A stretch of DNA of 43,266 nucleotides from Gammaproteobacteria bacterium (GTDB lineage: Bacteria > Pseudomonadota > Gammaproteobacteria > Burkholderiales > Rhodocyclaceae). The DNA is taken from positions 1-43,266 of the forward strand of contig JAHJHI010000048.1 of the NCBI GenBank assembly GCA_018824085.1. The letters are read 5' to 3'. The translations under genes were made by a program, and so were the position numbers. How positions within the stretch are numbered: position 1 is the first letter of the stretch; each line of letters starts with the position of its first letter. Below are positions 15,677-23,934 of the stretch, piece after piece. The notes beneath the pieces are model-generated. The model saw only the letters and a list, made by a program, of their open reading frames with translations. It was not told the origin of the DNA and searched no databases.

Positions 15677-17533
15677 ATGAGACGTTACGCCACCACTCCA
15701 CCACCCGCACCCGAAGACGGCCGCCGTCGTCGCGATCTCGACACCATCCGCAGCCTGCTGCCCTATCTGTGGACCTACAAGTGGCGCATGTTCATCGCGC
15801 TTGCGTGCATGGTCGGCGCCAAGGGCGCCAACGTGGCGGTGCCGCTGGTGTTCAAGCAGATCATCGACGCGCTGGCGCCGGCCGCCTCCAGTCCCGAACT
15901 GCTCGCCGCTGCGCCCCTGCTGGTTCCGCTCGGCCTGCTCGCCGCCTACGGCGTGCTGCGCTTTTCAACGTCGCTGCTGACCGAAGTGCGCGAACTGGTG
16001 TTCGTGCGCGTGACGCAGCAGACGGTGCGGCGCCTCGCGCTGCAGGTGTTCCGGCATCTGCATGCGCTGTCGCTGCGCTTTCACCTGGAACGCCAGACCG
16101 GCGGCCTGACGCGGGACATCGAGCGCGGCACACGCGCCATCGGCTCCCTCATCAGCTACACGCTCTATTCCATCCTGCCCACGCTGATCGAAATCGCGCT
16201 GGTGATCGGCATCCTCGCGACGCGCTACGCGGCGGAGTTCGCACTGATCACCCTCGTCATGCTGACGCTGTACATCGTATTCACGGTCACCGTCACGAAC
16301 TGGCGCACGGCGCACCGACGCGCCGTCAACGAACTGGATTCGGCCGCCAACATCCGTGCCGTCGACAGCCTGCTGAACTACGAGACGGTCAAGTATTTCA
16401 ACAACGAGGACTTCGAATCGCGCCGCTACGACGACCAGCTGTCACGCTGGCAGCGCGCTCAGGAGCGCAGCCAGGTGTCGCTGTCGCTGCTGAACGTCGG
16501 CCAGGCGCTGATCATCGCCACCGGCGTCATGCTGATGATGTGGCGCGCGACGGTCGGCGTGGCCGAAGGCCGCATGACGCTGGGCGACATCGTGCTGGTC
16601 AACGCCTTCATGATCCAGCTCTACATTCCGCTGAACTTCCTCGGCGTGCTGTATCGCGAAATCCGCCAGTCTCTGACCGACATCGAGCGCATGTTCTCGC
16701 TGCTCGACACGCCGCGCGAAGTGACCGACAAACCGGACGCCAGCACCCTGCCGGCGGGCCCGTGCGCCGTCCGCTTCCAGCAGGTGAACTTCGGCTACGA
16801 GCCGTCGCGCCAGATCCTCCACGACGTCGACTTCACCATCCCGGCCGGCGGTCGGGTCGCCGTGGTCGGTCATTCCGGATCGGGCAAGTCGACGCTCGCG
16901 CGCTTGCTGTACCGCTTCTATGACATCGATTCGGGCCACATCACGATCAACGGCGTCGACCTGCGCTCGCTCACCCAGGACAGCCTGCGCAGCGCGATCG
17001 GCATCGTGCCGCAGGACACCGTGCTGTTCAACGACAGCATCCACTACAACATCCAGTACGGCCGGGTCAGCGCGTCTGCGGCGGAGGTCGAGGCGGCCAG
17101 CCGCGCCGCGCAGTTGCACGATTTCGTCATGCGCCTGCCGGACGGCTACGCGACGACGGTCGGCGAGCGCGGCCTGAAGCTGTCCGGTGGAGAGAAGCAG
17201 CGGGTCGCCATCGCGCGCGCGCTGTTGAAGAATCCGCCGGTGCTGATCTTCGACGAAGCGACGTCGGCACTCGACTCGAAGACCGAGCAGGCCATCCAGT
17301 CGCAACTCGAGCAGGTGGCGCGCGGCCACACGACACTCATCATCGCGCACCGCCTGTCGACCATCATGGACGCCGACCAGATTCTGGTCATGGATGCGGG
17401 CCGCATCATCGAACGCGGCTCCCACGCAGAGCTGCTGGCGCTCGATGGCGCCTACTCGCAGATGTGGGCACTGCAGGCGCAGGAAGAGGCCGAACAACCC
17501 GGTGGCCTTGACGCAACTCTGGCTCCCGTCTGA
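15677..17533 (+). CDS. Atm1/HMT-type ABC exporter (fused permease and ATPase)
   Basis: A 618-residue half-transporter that should homodimerise in the inner membrane. Six membrane helices fill about residues 30-330. The ATPase has Walker A GHSGSGKST (Gly398, Lys404), signature LSGGEKQ (from Leu502), Walker B LIFDE (Asp526, Glu527) and the H-loop IIAHRLST. The RAVDSLLNYETVKYFNNEDFE segment is characteristic of the ABCB7/Atm1 heavy-metal-tolerance group, which exports glutathione-linked sulfur or metal compounds. The N-terminal 20 residues are polar and cytosolic. It starts 74 bases after the MgtC-family stop and is followed by a strong terminator. The substrate is inferred only from the family. 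Confidence 0.92.
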   Translation: MRRYATTPPPAPEDGRRRRDLDTIRSLLPYLWTYKWRMFIALACMVGAKGANVAVPLVFKQIIDALAPAASSPELLAAAPLLVPLGLLAAYGVLRFSTSLLTEVRELVFVRVTQQTVRRLALQVFRHLHALSLRFHLERQTGGLTRDIERGTRAIGSLISYTLYSILPTLIEIALVIGILATRYAAEFALITLVMLTLYIVFTVTVTNWRTAHRRAVNELDSAANIRAVDSLLNYETVKYFNNEDFESRRYDDQLSRWQRAQERSQVSLSLLNVGQALIIATGVMLMMWRATVGVAEGRMTLGDIVLVNAFMIQLYIPLNFLGVLYREIRQSLTDIERMFSLLDTPREVTDKPDASTLPAGPCAVRFQQVNFGYEPSRQILHDVDFTIPAGGRVAVVGHSGSGKSTLARLLYRFYDIDSGHITINGVDLRSLTQDSLRSAIGIVPQDTVLFNDSIHYNIQYGRVSASAAEVEAASRAAQLHDFVMRLPDGYATTVGERGLKLSGGEKQRVAIARALLKNPPVLIFDEATSALDSKTEQAIQSQLEQVARGHTTLIIAHRLSTIMDADQILVMDAGRIIERGSHAELLALDGAYSQMWALQAQEEAEQPGGLDATLAPV

Positions 17534-17576
17534 CATCCGCAGCGACGTCGTGTCGCTTCGGGCGAAACGTTGCCAC

Positions 17577-17613
17577 CATGAAAAAAGCCGCGCAATGCGC
17601 GGCTTTTTTCATG
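17577..17613. terminator. Bidirectional intrinsic terminator, near-perfect 37-base palindrome
   Basis: A GCCGCGC-AAT-GCGCGGC hairpin is flanked by six A on the left and six T on the right, then by CATG on both sides. The whole 37 bases are self-complementary except the loop centre. It can end transcription of the ABC exporter (plus strand) and of the PEP-CTERM gene (minus strand). Confidence 0.93.
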
Positions 17614-17623
17614 GTCGGGTCGC

Positions 17624-18400
17624 TCAGGCCTTGCGGCGGCGACGCACAGCAAACATGCCAGCCAGCGCGGTACCGATCAGGGCCAGCGATGCCGGCTCCG
17701 GAACGGAAGGCGGCGGCGGCGGCGGCGGGGTACGGTTCGTCGTCGTCAGCGATGCAAGCTTTACGTAGTCGGAACTGCCCGACAGGCCCGAGCCGGTCAG
17801 GCCACCTGCGCCGATCAGCCAGAAGCGGGATGCCACGTCCGATCCATTGACGCCCGTCTCCGACGTTCCGATATTGGCCGGCTCGCCGATGAGCGACCAG
17901 CCGGAGGCTGTCAGGCTGCTGAAGGACGTCGAAGGACCCGAAGCGAACAGGGAGGACGGATCGTAACCGGCGACACCGCCGGTATAGGCGAGGATCGTCA
18001 GATCGGAGTCACCCGACCACCAGCTCAGCTTCACGGTGTTCAGGTCGATCGCGTTGCCTGCGCCGAAGTCGAACAGCAGGGCTTCGAAGCGGCCGTTGTT
18101 GTCCATCGCGTGATCCGGATTGGACGTCGTTTCACCGGCATAGCGCACACGCAGCGAATTGCTGCCGGATGACTCGAGATAGGCCTGCTGGATGTCGCTG
18201 TTGACGCTGCTGGTGGACGAGGCCCATGCGGACACCTTCACCGACACGACGCTTTCGCCGGGGCTGGACGCCGATCCATTGAAGGTTTGCGTATTGCCAA
18301 GCCCGGAAGTCGTTACCGCGCCAAAGGAGTAGGTCGCAGCAGCAACGGGCAGCGACATCGCGGCGGTCATTGCTACAACAAGCGTCTTGGTGAAGGCCAT
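17624..18400 (-). CDS. PEP-CTERM sorting domain surface protein
   Basis: A 258-residue secreted protein. Residues 1-21 are a signal peptide ending in PVAAA. The middle is rich in Ser, Gly, Thr and Asn with a beta-sandwich look (NTVKLSWWSGDSDLTILAYTGG). A run of seven prolines leads to the PEP-CTERM sorting signal VPEPASLALIGTALAGMFAV followed by RRRRKA. Exosortase (EpsH/XrtA) should cleave at this signal and move the protein to the surface or the exopolysaccharide matrix. No exosortase lies in the window. AGAGGA precedes the ATG at seven bases, and a sigma-54-like promoter lies 61-78 bases upstream. PEP-CTERM genes in Zoogloea-like bacteria are controlled by PrsK/PrsR with RpoN. Confidence 0.93.
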   Translation of the reverse strand: MAFTKTLVVAMTAAMSLPVAAATYSFGAVTTSGLGNTQTFNGSASSPGESVVSVKVSAWASSTSSVNSDIQQAYLESSGSNSLRVRYAGETTSNPDHAMDNNGRFEALLFDFGAGNAIDLNTVKLSWWSGDSDLTILAYTGGVAGYDPSSLFASGPSTSFSSLTASGWSLIGEPANIGTSETGVNGSDVASRFWLIGAGGLTGSGLSGSSDYVKLASLTTTNRTPPPPPPPSVPEPASLALIGTALAGMFAVRRRRKA

Positions 18401-18460
18401 TTTGAATTCCTCTTATGAACATCGCGGTCTAGTGTCAGAGCCGCTTTTACATCTGCTTAC

Positions 18461-18478
18461 TAGCAATTCCCGGACCAC
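18461..18478 (-). promoter_or_regulatory. Sigma-54 promoter of the PEP-CTERM gene
   Basis: On the minus strand the site is TGGTCCG-GGAA-TTGCTA. It has GG and GC ten bases apart and a full TTGC -12 element; only two bases of the -24 half differ from consensus. The predicted start is near 18449, about 50 bases before the ATG. Just upstream is an A-tract (eight A) in an AT-rich 60-base stretch that could bend DNA for activator contact. RpoN control of PEP-CTERM genes through PrsR supports the call. Confidence 0.68.
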
Positions 18479-18561
18479 AAAACAAAACCTCTTTTTTTTC
18501 AACGAATTAAATATGAAACAGACTCAGTCCGAAATGGTTTTGTAAAGTAATCCGACACCGC

Positions 18562-21363
18562 TCAGGGACTTGCGCCAAGCGTTCTCTGCAGCGCCAGCGC
18601 GTCATCGCGCCCGACGAAGGGGCGTGCGCCTGCCAGCGCCTGATTCAGTTCGGAACGGGCCTCGGCGGCACGGCCGCTCTTCGACAGCGCGTAGGCGAGG
18701 TGGTAACGGATCTCCGGGTTCGCCGGGTCGCGCAGACGTGCTTCACGCAAGTCTTTCAGGCCGGCGTCGATCTGCCCCAGGCGCACGCGTATCCAGCCGA
18801 CCGTATCAAGGATGACCGGATCGTTCGGCGCGAGCTGCTTTGCCTTTTCCGCCGTCGCAAGCGCTTCCGGCTCGCCCAGCTCCGCCTGCAGATTGGCCAG
18901 GTTGTTCAATATGACAGGGTTCGGACCGCGCGCGGCGGCCGCCTGCAGCGTTGCGCGCGCCGTCTTCTTCTGCCCGGCTTGTGTCTGTGCCTCGGCCAGC
19001 AGTGCCATGGCCGGTACGTCATCCGTGTGCTTCTTCACCCATCCCTGTAGCAGCGCCAGGCCCTTGCCGGCATCACCCGCCTGCACGTGGGCGACGTAGA
19101 GGCGGCGCAGTGTTTCGAAGTCGGGCGAACGGTCGAGCGCGGTCCGGTAGTGCGCAACGGCAGCAGCCGGACTCTTGCGGGCGATGGCAACGTCGCCGAG
19201 CAGACGATGCGCCGGCGCCAGCCGGGCGTCCTGGCGTACGAGCTCCCTCAGGCGCGCCTCCGCCTTGTCCAGTGCTCCGGCGGCGACGTCCAGTTCGGCC
19301 AGCAGCAAAAGTGCGGGCACGAAGCGCGCGTCACCCTGCAGGGCCTTGTCGGCGCTGTATGCGGCCCCCTGCGGGTTGCCGGCGGCGAGCTGCAGATAAC
19401 CGATCGTCACTTGTGCAGACGGATTGAACGCCGCCACGCGGGTGAGCGAGTTCAGGGTGCTGCGCGCGGCGCCCATGTCGCCCTTCGCAATCTGTACCCG
19501 TGCCAGCGCGGTCTGGATCGTCAGCGCTTCACGCATGAGCGCGGCGGCGTCGCGTGCGCGCTCGAGTGCGCGGTCGGTCTGGCCGCTCACCAGCAGCAGG
19601 TCGATCAACGCGACATTTGCCTGTTCGTTGGTGCGGTCCTTAGCGAGCAGGCGCTCAAGGGTGGAAATGGCGTCGGCGCTGCGCCCCTGCGCGAGCTGCA
19701 CGCGCGACGTTTCATACAGCGCGGAAAGGTCGTTGGGGTCCGCTTTCAGCAACGTGGCCAGCCGGGTTTCCGCTGCGTCGAACTTGCGTTCGGCGACGTC
19801 GAGCTTGACGAGATTGAGCTGTGCCACCCGGAACGACGGATCGCGCGCGAGCACCTTTTCGTAGGTCGAGCGCGCGCCGGCGAAGTCACCTGCCGCAGCG
19901 CGGGCCACGCCGAGCACGTGCAGCGCGGACAGGTTCCCGGCGTCCTTCGCGATGACCGCCTCCATGAGCGACACCGCGCGTTTCGGCTGCTTGTCCCGCA
20001 GTGCCTGCAGCGCAAGCGCGGTGCTCGCGCGGGCGTTGCCCGGATCCTTTTTCAGCACGCTTTCGAGCTCGGTAACCCCTTCACTGCTCTGGCCCGAACC
20101 GATCATGCTGAGTCCCAGTGCGGTGCGCGTGCCTGCGGAGTCACGCACGCGCGTCGCGCGCTCGATCAGCTCGGTCGCGCTCTGGTGGCGCTTGAGCGCG
20201 GTATAGGCGCTGGCCGTCAGCATCAGGGTGTCGACGTCGCGCGGATTGTCGCGCAGCGCCGGTTCCAGCAGCGTGAGCGCGCGGGCGGCGTCGCCCTCCG
20301 ACAGGTAGATCGCCGCCAGCGGTTTGCGCGCGCCGTTCTGGCTCGGGAAAAACCGCGTGTACAGCTCGAAATAGTCACGCGCCTTCGCGGTGGCGCCCAG
20401 ACCGTAGTGCGACAGCCCGGCAATCAGCGCGAGATAGGAGCGACTGGTCAGCGCGCCACGCGGCGCGGGGTCGATCAGGTTGACCACTTCGGTCTGCAGT
20501 TTGCGCGTCTGCTCGACGTCACCGGCCAGACTGGCGATGACCGAGCGCAGATAAGCGCCGCGCGGCTCGCGCGGATCGGCCTTGGCCAATTGTTCGAGCG
20601 TGGTTTTGGCGTCCGCCATGCGCCCCAGGTCCATCAGCACAGACCCCTTTCCCAGCAAGGCTTCAGCGTTTTCGGGGTCAGCCGTCAGCGCGCGTTGGTA
20701 GTGCGCAAGGGCCTGCTCCATTTCGTTGCGCGCATAGGCGACCGAGGCCCGGGCCGTCCATGCCTCGGAATCTGCCGGATTGAGCGTGGTCGCGCGCTCG
20801 GCCAGGCGCACCGCCTCGTCCATCTGACCGGACTGCAGCGCGACGCTGGTCTGCAGCGCCACCACGGCGACCGATGACGGGTCCAGCAGGCCGGCCTCCG
20901 CCAACGTCGCGCGGGACTGTGGATACTGGTTCAGTTCCAGTTGGGCGCGGGCGCGCAGCAGCAGCACATCCATGCGCGTGGCTGCGGGCAGATCGCCGTA
21001 AGGGACTGTTTCCAGCAGCTCCTTCTGACGCCCGGTGTCGAGCAGCATCTGCGCCATCGGCACGGCGATTTCGGCGGGCGACACGCCGAGCCGCTGCGCC
21101 TCGCGCAACGCGACTTCGGCTGCGGCATAGTCACCCTTGCGCAGCGCTGCACGCCCGAAGAGCATGTGCGCGGCAAGGAAGTCGGGATCGGCCTTGAGGG
21201 CGTTCTTGAGCTGGATGACGGCGCCGGCATCGTCCTTGCGCTCGAAGCGCACGAGTGCGTCTTCGTAGTAGCGGCTGGCTTCATTGGCGGCGTGCGCGGG
21301 CATTGCCGACAGCAAGCCGGTCGCAATCAGCAGGGCGAGCAGGGACGGACGGAATCGTGTCAT
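18562..21363 (-). CDS. prsT: PrsT-type TPR protein of the PEP-CTERM/exosortase system
   Basis: A 933-residue protein made almost wholly of tetratricopeptide repeats, with many copies of the A-x-x-x-Y-x-x-A-L-x-x-x-P pattern, for example ALAHYQRALTADPENAEALL. The N terminus MTRFRPSLLALLIATGLLSA is a signal peptide. Homologues (the PrsT family) are usually lipoproteins in PEP-CTERM and exopolysaccharide loci. This one shows no lipobox cysteine and probably ends at AHA before ANEAS, making it a soluble periplasmic form. A role in exopolysaccharide or PEP-CTERM protein export is inferred from family and from the PEP-CTERM gene just downstream in the same direction. A TATACT at 21392-21397 could be a -10 box, but no -35 is evident. 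Confidence 0.88.
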   Translation of the reverse strand: MTRFRPSLLALLIATGLLSAMPAHAANEASRYYEDALVRFERKDDAGAVIQLKNALKADPDFLAAHMLFGRAALRKGDYAAAEVALREAQRLGVSPAEIAVPMAQMLLDTGRQKELLETVPYGDLPAATRMDVLLLRARAQLELNQYPQSRATLAEAGLLDPSSVAVVALQTSVALQSGQMDEAVRLAERATTLNPADSEAWTARASVAYARNEMEQALAHYQRALTADPENAEALLGKGSVLMDLGRMADAKTTLEQLAKADPREPRGAYLRSVIASLAGDVEQTRKLQTEVVNLIDPAPRGALTSRSYLALIAGLSHYGLGATAKARDYFELYTRFFPSQNGARKPLAAIYLSEGDAARALTLLEPALRDNPRDVDTLMLTASAYTALKRHQSATELIERATRVRDSAGTRTALGLSMIGSGQSSEGVTELESVLKKDPGNARASTALALQALRDKQPKRAVSLMEAVIAKDAGNLSALHVLGVARAAAGDFAGARSTYEKVLARDPSFRVAQLNLVKLDVAERKFDAAETRLATLLKADPNDLSALYETSRVQLAQGRSADAISTLERLLAKDRTNEQANVALIDLLLVSGQTDRALERARDAAALMREALTIQTALARVQIAKGDMGAARSTLNSLTRVAAFNPSAQVTIGYLQLAAGNPQGAAYSADKALQGDARFVPALLLLAELDVAAGALDKAEARLRELVRQDARLAPAHRLLGDVAIARKSPAAAVAHYRTALDRSPDFETLRRLYVAHVQAGDAGKGLALLQGWVKKHTDDVPAMALLAEAQTQAGQKKTARATLQAAAARGPNPVILNNLANLQAELGEPEALATAEKAKQLAPNDPVILDTVGWIRVRLGQIDAGLKDLREARLRDPANPEIRYHLAYALSKSGRAAEARSELNQALAGARPFVGRDDALALQRTLGASP

Positions 21364-21467
21364 GTGCGGCCGTGGGACAGGAGAGAGCGCAAGTATACGC
21401 GTCGCTCCGGGGGGCTTCCCGCGACCCCGTCACACCCGCCGTCGCCCGTGCCCGGCGAGCGACCCCT

Positions 21468-22040
21468 TCAGCCGTGAATCTGTTCTGCCAGACCGCTTTC
21501 GCGCGGAAGGTGAAGATTTGTGGCAATGCAGCCGTGCGCCTGGGCACCGTCCCACGCAAAGCTCAGGCTGGCGGCATCGCCAAGCGCTTCGCGCCAGACG
21601 AGTGCAGGCCCGACGTGGTCGCACAGCAACAGGTGGCCGCCGCCCGGGCGCGCCTGCGGTGCGAACAACCCGGCGATGCGCGTCGCACCGGCGCGGCGCG
21701 CGGCGTCGGACGCATCCGCCAGAATCGCCTTGGCACTGCAATAGCCGTCGCGATGCGACAGGCCGTAGCGCGCCAGCACCAGCGGCAGCCAGCGGCCGTG
21801 GCCTGCGGCGCCCAGGCTGGCGACGTAGAGCGTGCCATGCGGCTGCGCGCCACCGTGTTCGAGCGGACCGACGAACTTGTACAGATGTTCGGGCTGCGAG
21901 GTCTCGGTCAGGTAGACGACGGTGCGCCCGTCCTTGGCCTTGAGCGGAATGCTCGAAAGGTAGGCAACGCCCGCGAGCGTTGCGTTCGCCGTTGCAGCGT
22001 CGAGATGGAGCGGATACAGCGGGTCGGTTGCGGCAATCAT
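21468..22040 (-). CDS. Short remnant of a PhoX/DUF839-type phosphatase
   Basis: A 190-residue frame from the ATG at 22040; a GTG at 22073 would add 11 residues. The segments GRTVVYLTETSQPEHLYKFV, then HGTLYVASLGAAGHGRWLPL, and GHLLLCDHVGPALVWREALG followed by FAWDGAQAHG line up in order with the middle of PhoX-type alkaline phosphatases (YKFV, GTLYVA-x-F-x-ADG-x-G-x-WLPL, I-x-RWREAGGD). PhoX proteins run to several hundred residues and start with a Tat signal. Here both ends and most metal ligands are missing, and the MDRPEW-type region is replaced. It is either a decayed gene or a truncated derivative with a new role; phosphatase activity is not expected. Confidence 0.55.
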   Translation of the reverse strand: MIAATDPLYPLHLDAATANATLAGVAYLSSIPLKAKDGRTVVYLTETSQPEHLYKFVGPLEHGGAQPHGTLYVASLGAAGHGRWLPLVLARYGLSHRDGYCSAKAILADASDAARRAGATRIAGLFAPQARPGGGHLLLCDHVGPALVWREALGDAASLSFAWDGAQAHGCIATNLHLPRESGLAEQIHG

Positions 22041-22105
22041 GGCAGCTGGGCTTTCAGGGGCGTGTGCCGCCACTGTCGCCGCCCGAGATTACCGTGTCGT
22101 GAAGA

Positions 22106-23032
22106 TCAGGCGCGCCGGCCAAGAGCCGCGTCGACGACGTCACGAGTCAACGACGCGGCGAAGGACTGGATGAAGGCGTAGGTGTAGCCGCGCAGCCAGG
22201 CGTTGCGATGCAGGCCGATGCGCGTGGTGCTGGCGGGGAACAGGTGCGAGCAGTCGACCGCCCGCAGATTTCGGTCGACCGTTTCGTCGAACGCCATGCT
22301 GGCGACAATGCCGACCCCCAGCCCGAGTGCGACATAGGTCTTGATGATGTCGGCGTCGATTGCGCTCAGCATCACGTTCGGCTTGAGCCCCTTGGCGGCA
22401 AACGCGCGATTCACGCTGGACCCCCCGGTAAACGAGAAGTCGTAGGTGATCAGCGGCCATGCGGCGATCGCCGCGAGCGTCAACGGCTTCACGTCGAGCA
22501 AGGGATGGTCCGGCGCAACGATCAGGCTGCGGTTCCACTGGTAGCACGGCAGGCTGACCAGCAGGTCGAAATCATCGATCGCCTCGGTCGCTATCGCCAG
22601 ATCGGCCTCGCCGGACACGACGTATTCGCAGCATTGCGTGGGGTTTCCCTGATGAAGCGCCACCTTGACGCCCGGATGCTGGCGCATGAACGCAGGCAGG
22701 ATGTCCGGGAGCACGTAACGCGCCTGGGTGTGCGTCGTGGCGATCGTCAGGCGACCGAGCTCGCCGCTGGCGTATTCCTCACCGACCTGACGCAATGCGC
22801 CGATGTCGCGAAGCATGCGCCGCGCAATCGCCAGCACCTCCTCGCCGGGCTGCGTGATGGCCACGAGCCGCTTGCCCTGGCGCACGAAAACGTCCAGCCC
22901 GAGTTCCTCTTCCAGCAGGCCGATCTGGCGCGACACGCCCGACTGCGACGTATGCAGCGCACGGGCCGCTTCCGATACGTTGAGGTTGCGCTCGGCGACC
23001 TCGGCGACATAACGCAGTTGTTGCAGGTTCAT
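22106..23032 (-). CDS. CysB-family LysR regulator of sulfur assimilation
   Basis: A 308-residue LysR-type regulator of the CysB/Cbl group. The winged helix covers about residues 1-60 (MNLQQLRYVAEVAERNLNVS, ALHTSQSGVSRQIGLLEEEL), and the CysB-type effector domain contains TTHTQARYVLP, LHQGNPTQCCEYVVSGEADLAIATE and LITYDFSFTGGSSVNRAF. TTHTQ and the following Q-G-N/S-P loop are the sulfate or N-acetylserine/APS-binding region in CysB. It is divergent from tauE-cysI-DUF934-cysH-cobA and is probably its regulator. A cysB, cbl or ssuR label cannot be separated from sequence alone. Confidence 0.92.
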   Translation of the reverse strand: MNLQQLRYVAEVAERNLNVSEAARALHTSQSGVSRQIGLLEEELGLDVFVRQGKRLVAITQPGEEVLAIARRMLRDIGALRQVGEEYASGELGRLTIATTHTQARYVLPDILPAFMRQHPGVKVALHQGNPTQCCEYVVSGEADLAIATEAIDDFDLLVSLPCYQWNRSLIVAPDHPLLDVKPLTLAAIAAWPLITYDFSFTGGSSVNRAFAAKGLKPNVMLSAIDADIIKTYVALGLGVGIVASMAFDETVDRNLRAVDCSHLFPASTTRIGLHRNAWLRGYTYAFIQSFAASLTRDVVDAALGRRA

Positions 23033-23057
23033 TCGCCACCCTTAGCACTCATGGTGA

Positions 23058-23092
23058 TTTGGATCTTACTTCAAAGTATTTCCAATTATCTT
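23058..23092. promoter_or_regulatory. AT-rich divergent regulatory region between the cysB-like gene and tauE
   Basis: This stretch is markedly AT-rich against its surroundings. TTTGGA at 23058-23063 and TCCAATT at 23081-23087 form an inverted pair 17 bases apart, and the segment between holds TTCAAAG. CysB-type regulators bind extended AT-rich sites between divergent genes, so this is the likely operator and promoter zone. I could not place convincing -35 and -10 boxes. Confidence 0.38.
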
Positions 23093-23136
23093 TTGCCGAC
23101 CGTAACCTTGCCGTACCCCAACACGCGTGCGGCATC

Positions 23137-23922
23137 ATGGATCTCGGCTATTCGATCGCAGGATTCTTCGTAGGAGCCATTGTCGGCCTGACCGGCGTGG
23201 GCGGCGGCTCGTTGATGACGCCCCTGCTCGTGCTGCTGTTCGGCATCCATCCGGCGGTCGCTGTCGGCACCGACCTGCTCTATGCCGCGATCACGAAAGC
23301 CGGCGGCGCCCTGGTGCATGGCCGCAACAGCACGGTGGACTGGCGCATCGTGACAGCGCTCGGAATTGGCAGTGTGCCTGCGGCCGCCATCACGCTGTGG
23401 TGGTTATCAACGCATTCCGGTTCGACCTATGGCAGCCAGTCACTGATCAGCGGTACGCTCGGTGTTGCGCTGGTGCTGACCGCGTGCGCCTTGCTGTTCC
23501 GCACACGCCTGCAGGCACTGGCCCAGCGCCCGGGCATCGGCGAATGGCGGGAACGCAACCTGCGCACGCTGACCATTGTGACCGGTGCCATTCTCGGCGT
23601 GCTGGTAACGATCTCTTCGGTGGGTGCCGGCGCGCTGGGAACAGCGGCACTGGTATTCCTGTATCCGCGACTTTCCGCAGTGCGCATCATCGGCAGCGAT
23701 ATCGCCCACGCGGTACCGCTGACCTTGGTCGCCGGATTGGGCCACTGGTGGCTGGGCAATGTCGACTGGGCCCTTCTCGGCGCCCTTCTTGTCGGCTCGC
23801 TGCCCGGCATCGCTCTGGGCAGCCAGATCGCTGCCCGCCTGCCCGAGCGCGTGCTGCGACCGCTGCTCGCAACCATGCTGTTCGGCATCGGCGGCAAACT
23901 GAGCCTGAACCTTCTAGGCTGA
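23137..23922 (+). CDS. TauE/SafE-family sulfite/organosulfonate transporter
   Basis: A 261-residue membrane protein with about eight hydrophobic segments. The N terminus MDLGYSIAGFFVGAIVGLTG followed by VGGGSLMTPLLVLLFGIHPAVAVGTDLLYAAITK is the family hallmark (G-x-G-G-G-S/F-L-x-P, A-x-G-T-S/D-L). The repeat of this motif appears later as LVTISSVGAGALGTAALVFL. The ATG at 23137 is chosen because the only earlier in-frame start is a TTG that lies inside the regulatory region. It is the first gene of the sulfur operon, 12 bases before cysI, and likely moves sulfite, sulfate or a sulfonate across the inner membrane. Confidence 0.88.
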   Translation: MDLGYSIAGFFVGAIVGLTGVGGGSLMTPLLVLLFGIHPAVAVGTDLLYAAITKAGGALVHGRNSTVDWRIVTALGIGSVPAAAITLWWLSTHSGSTYGSQSLISGTLGVALVLTACALLFRTRLQALAQRPGIGEWRERNLRTLTIVTGAILGVLVTISSVGAGALGTAALVFLYPRLSAVRIIGSDIAHAVPLTLVAGLGHWWLGNVDWALLGALLVGSLPGIALGSQIAARLPERVLRPLLATMLFGIGGKLSLNLLG

Positions 23923-23934
23923 AAGAGGGCAATC

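Noticed and set aside
19087-20877. 596-codon plus-strand frame opposite prsT
   Set aside because: It mirrors the TPR repeats of prsT; no recognisable domain and no start signal.
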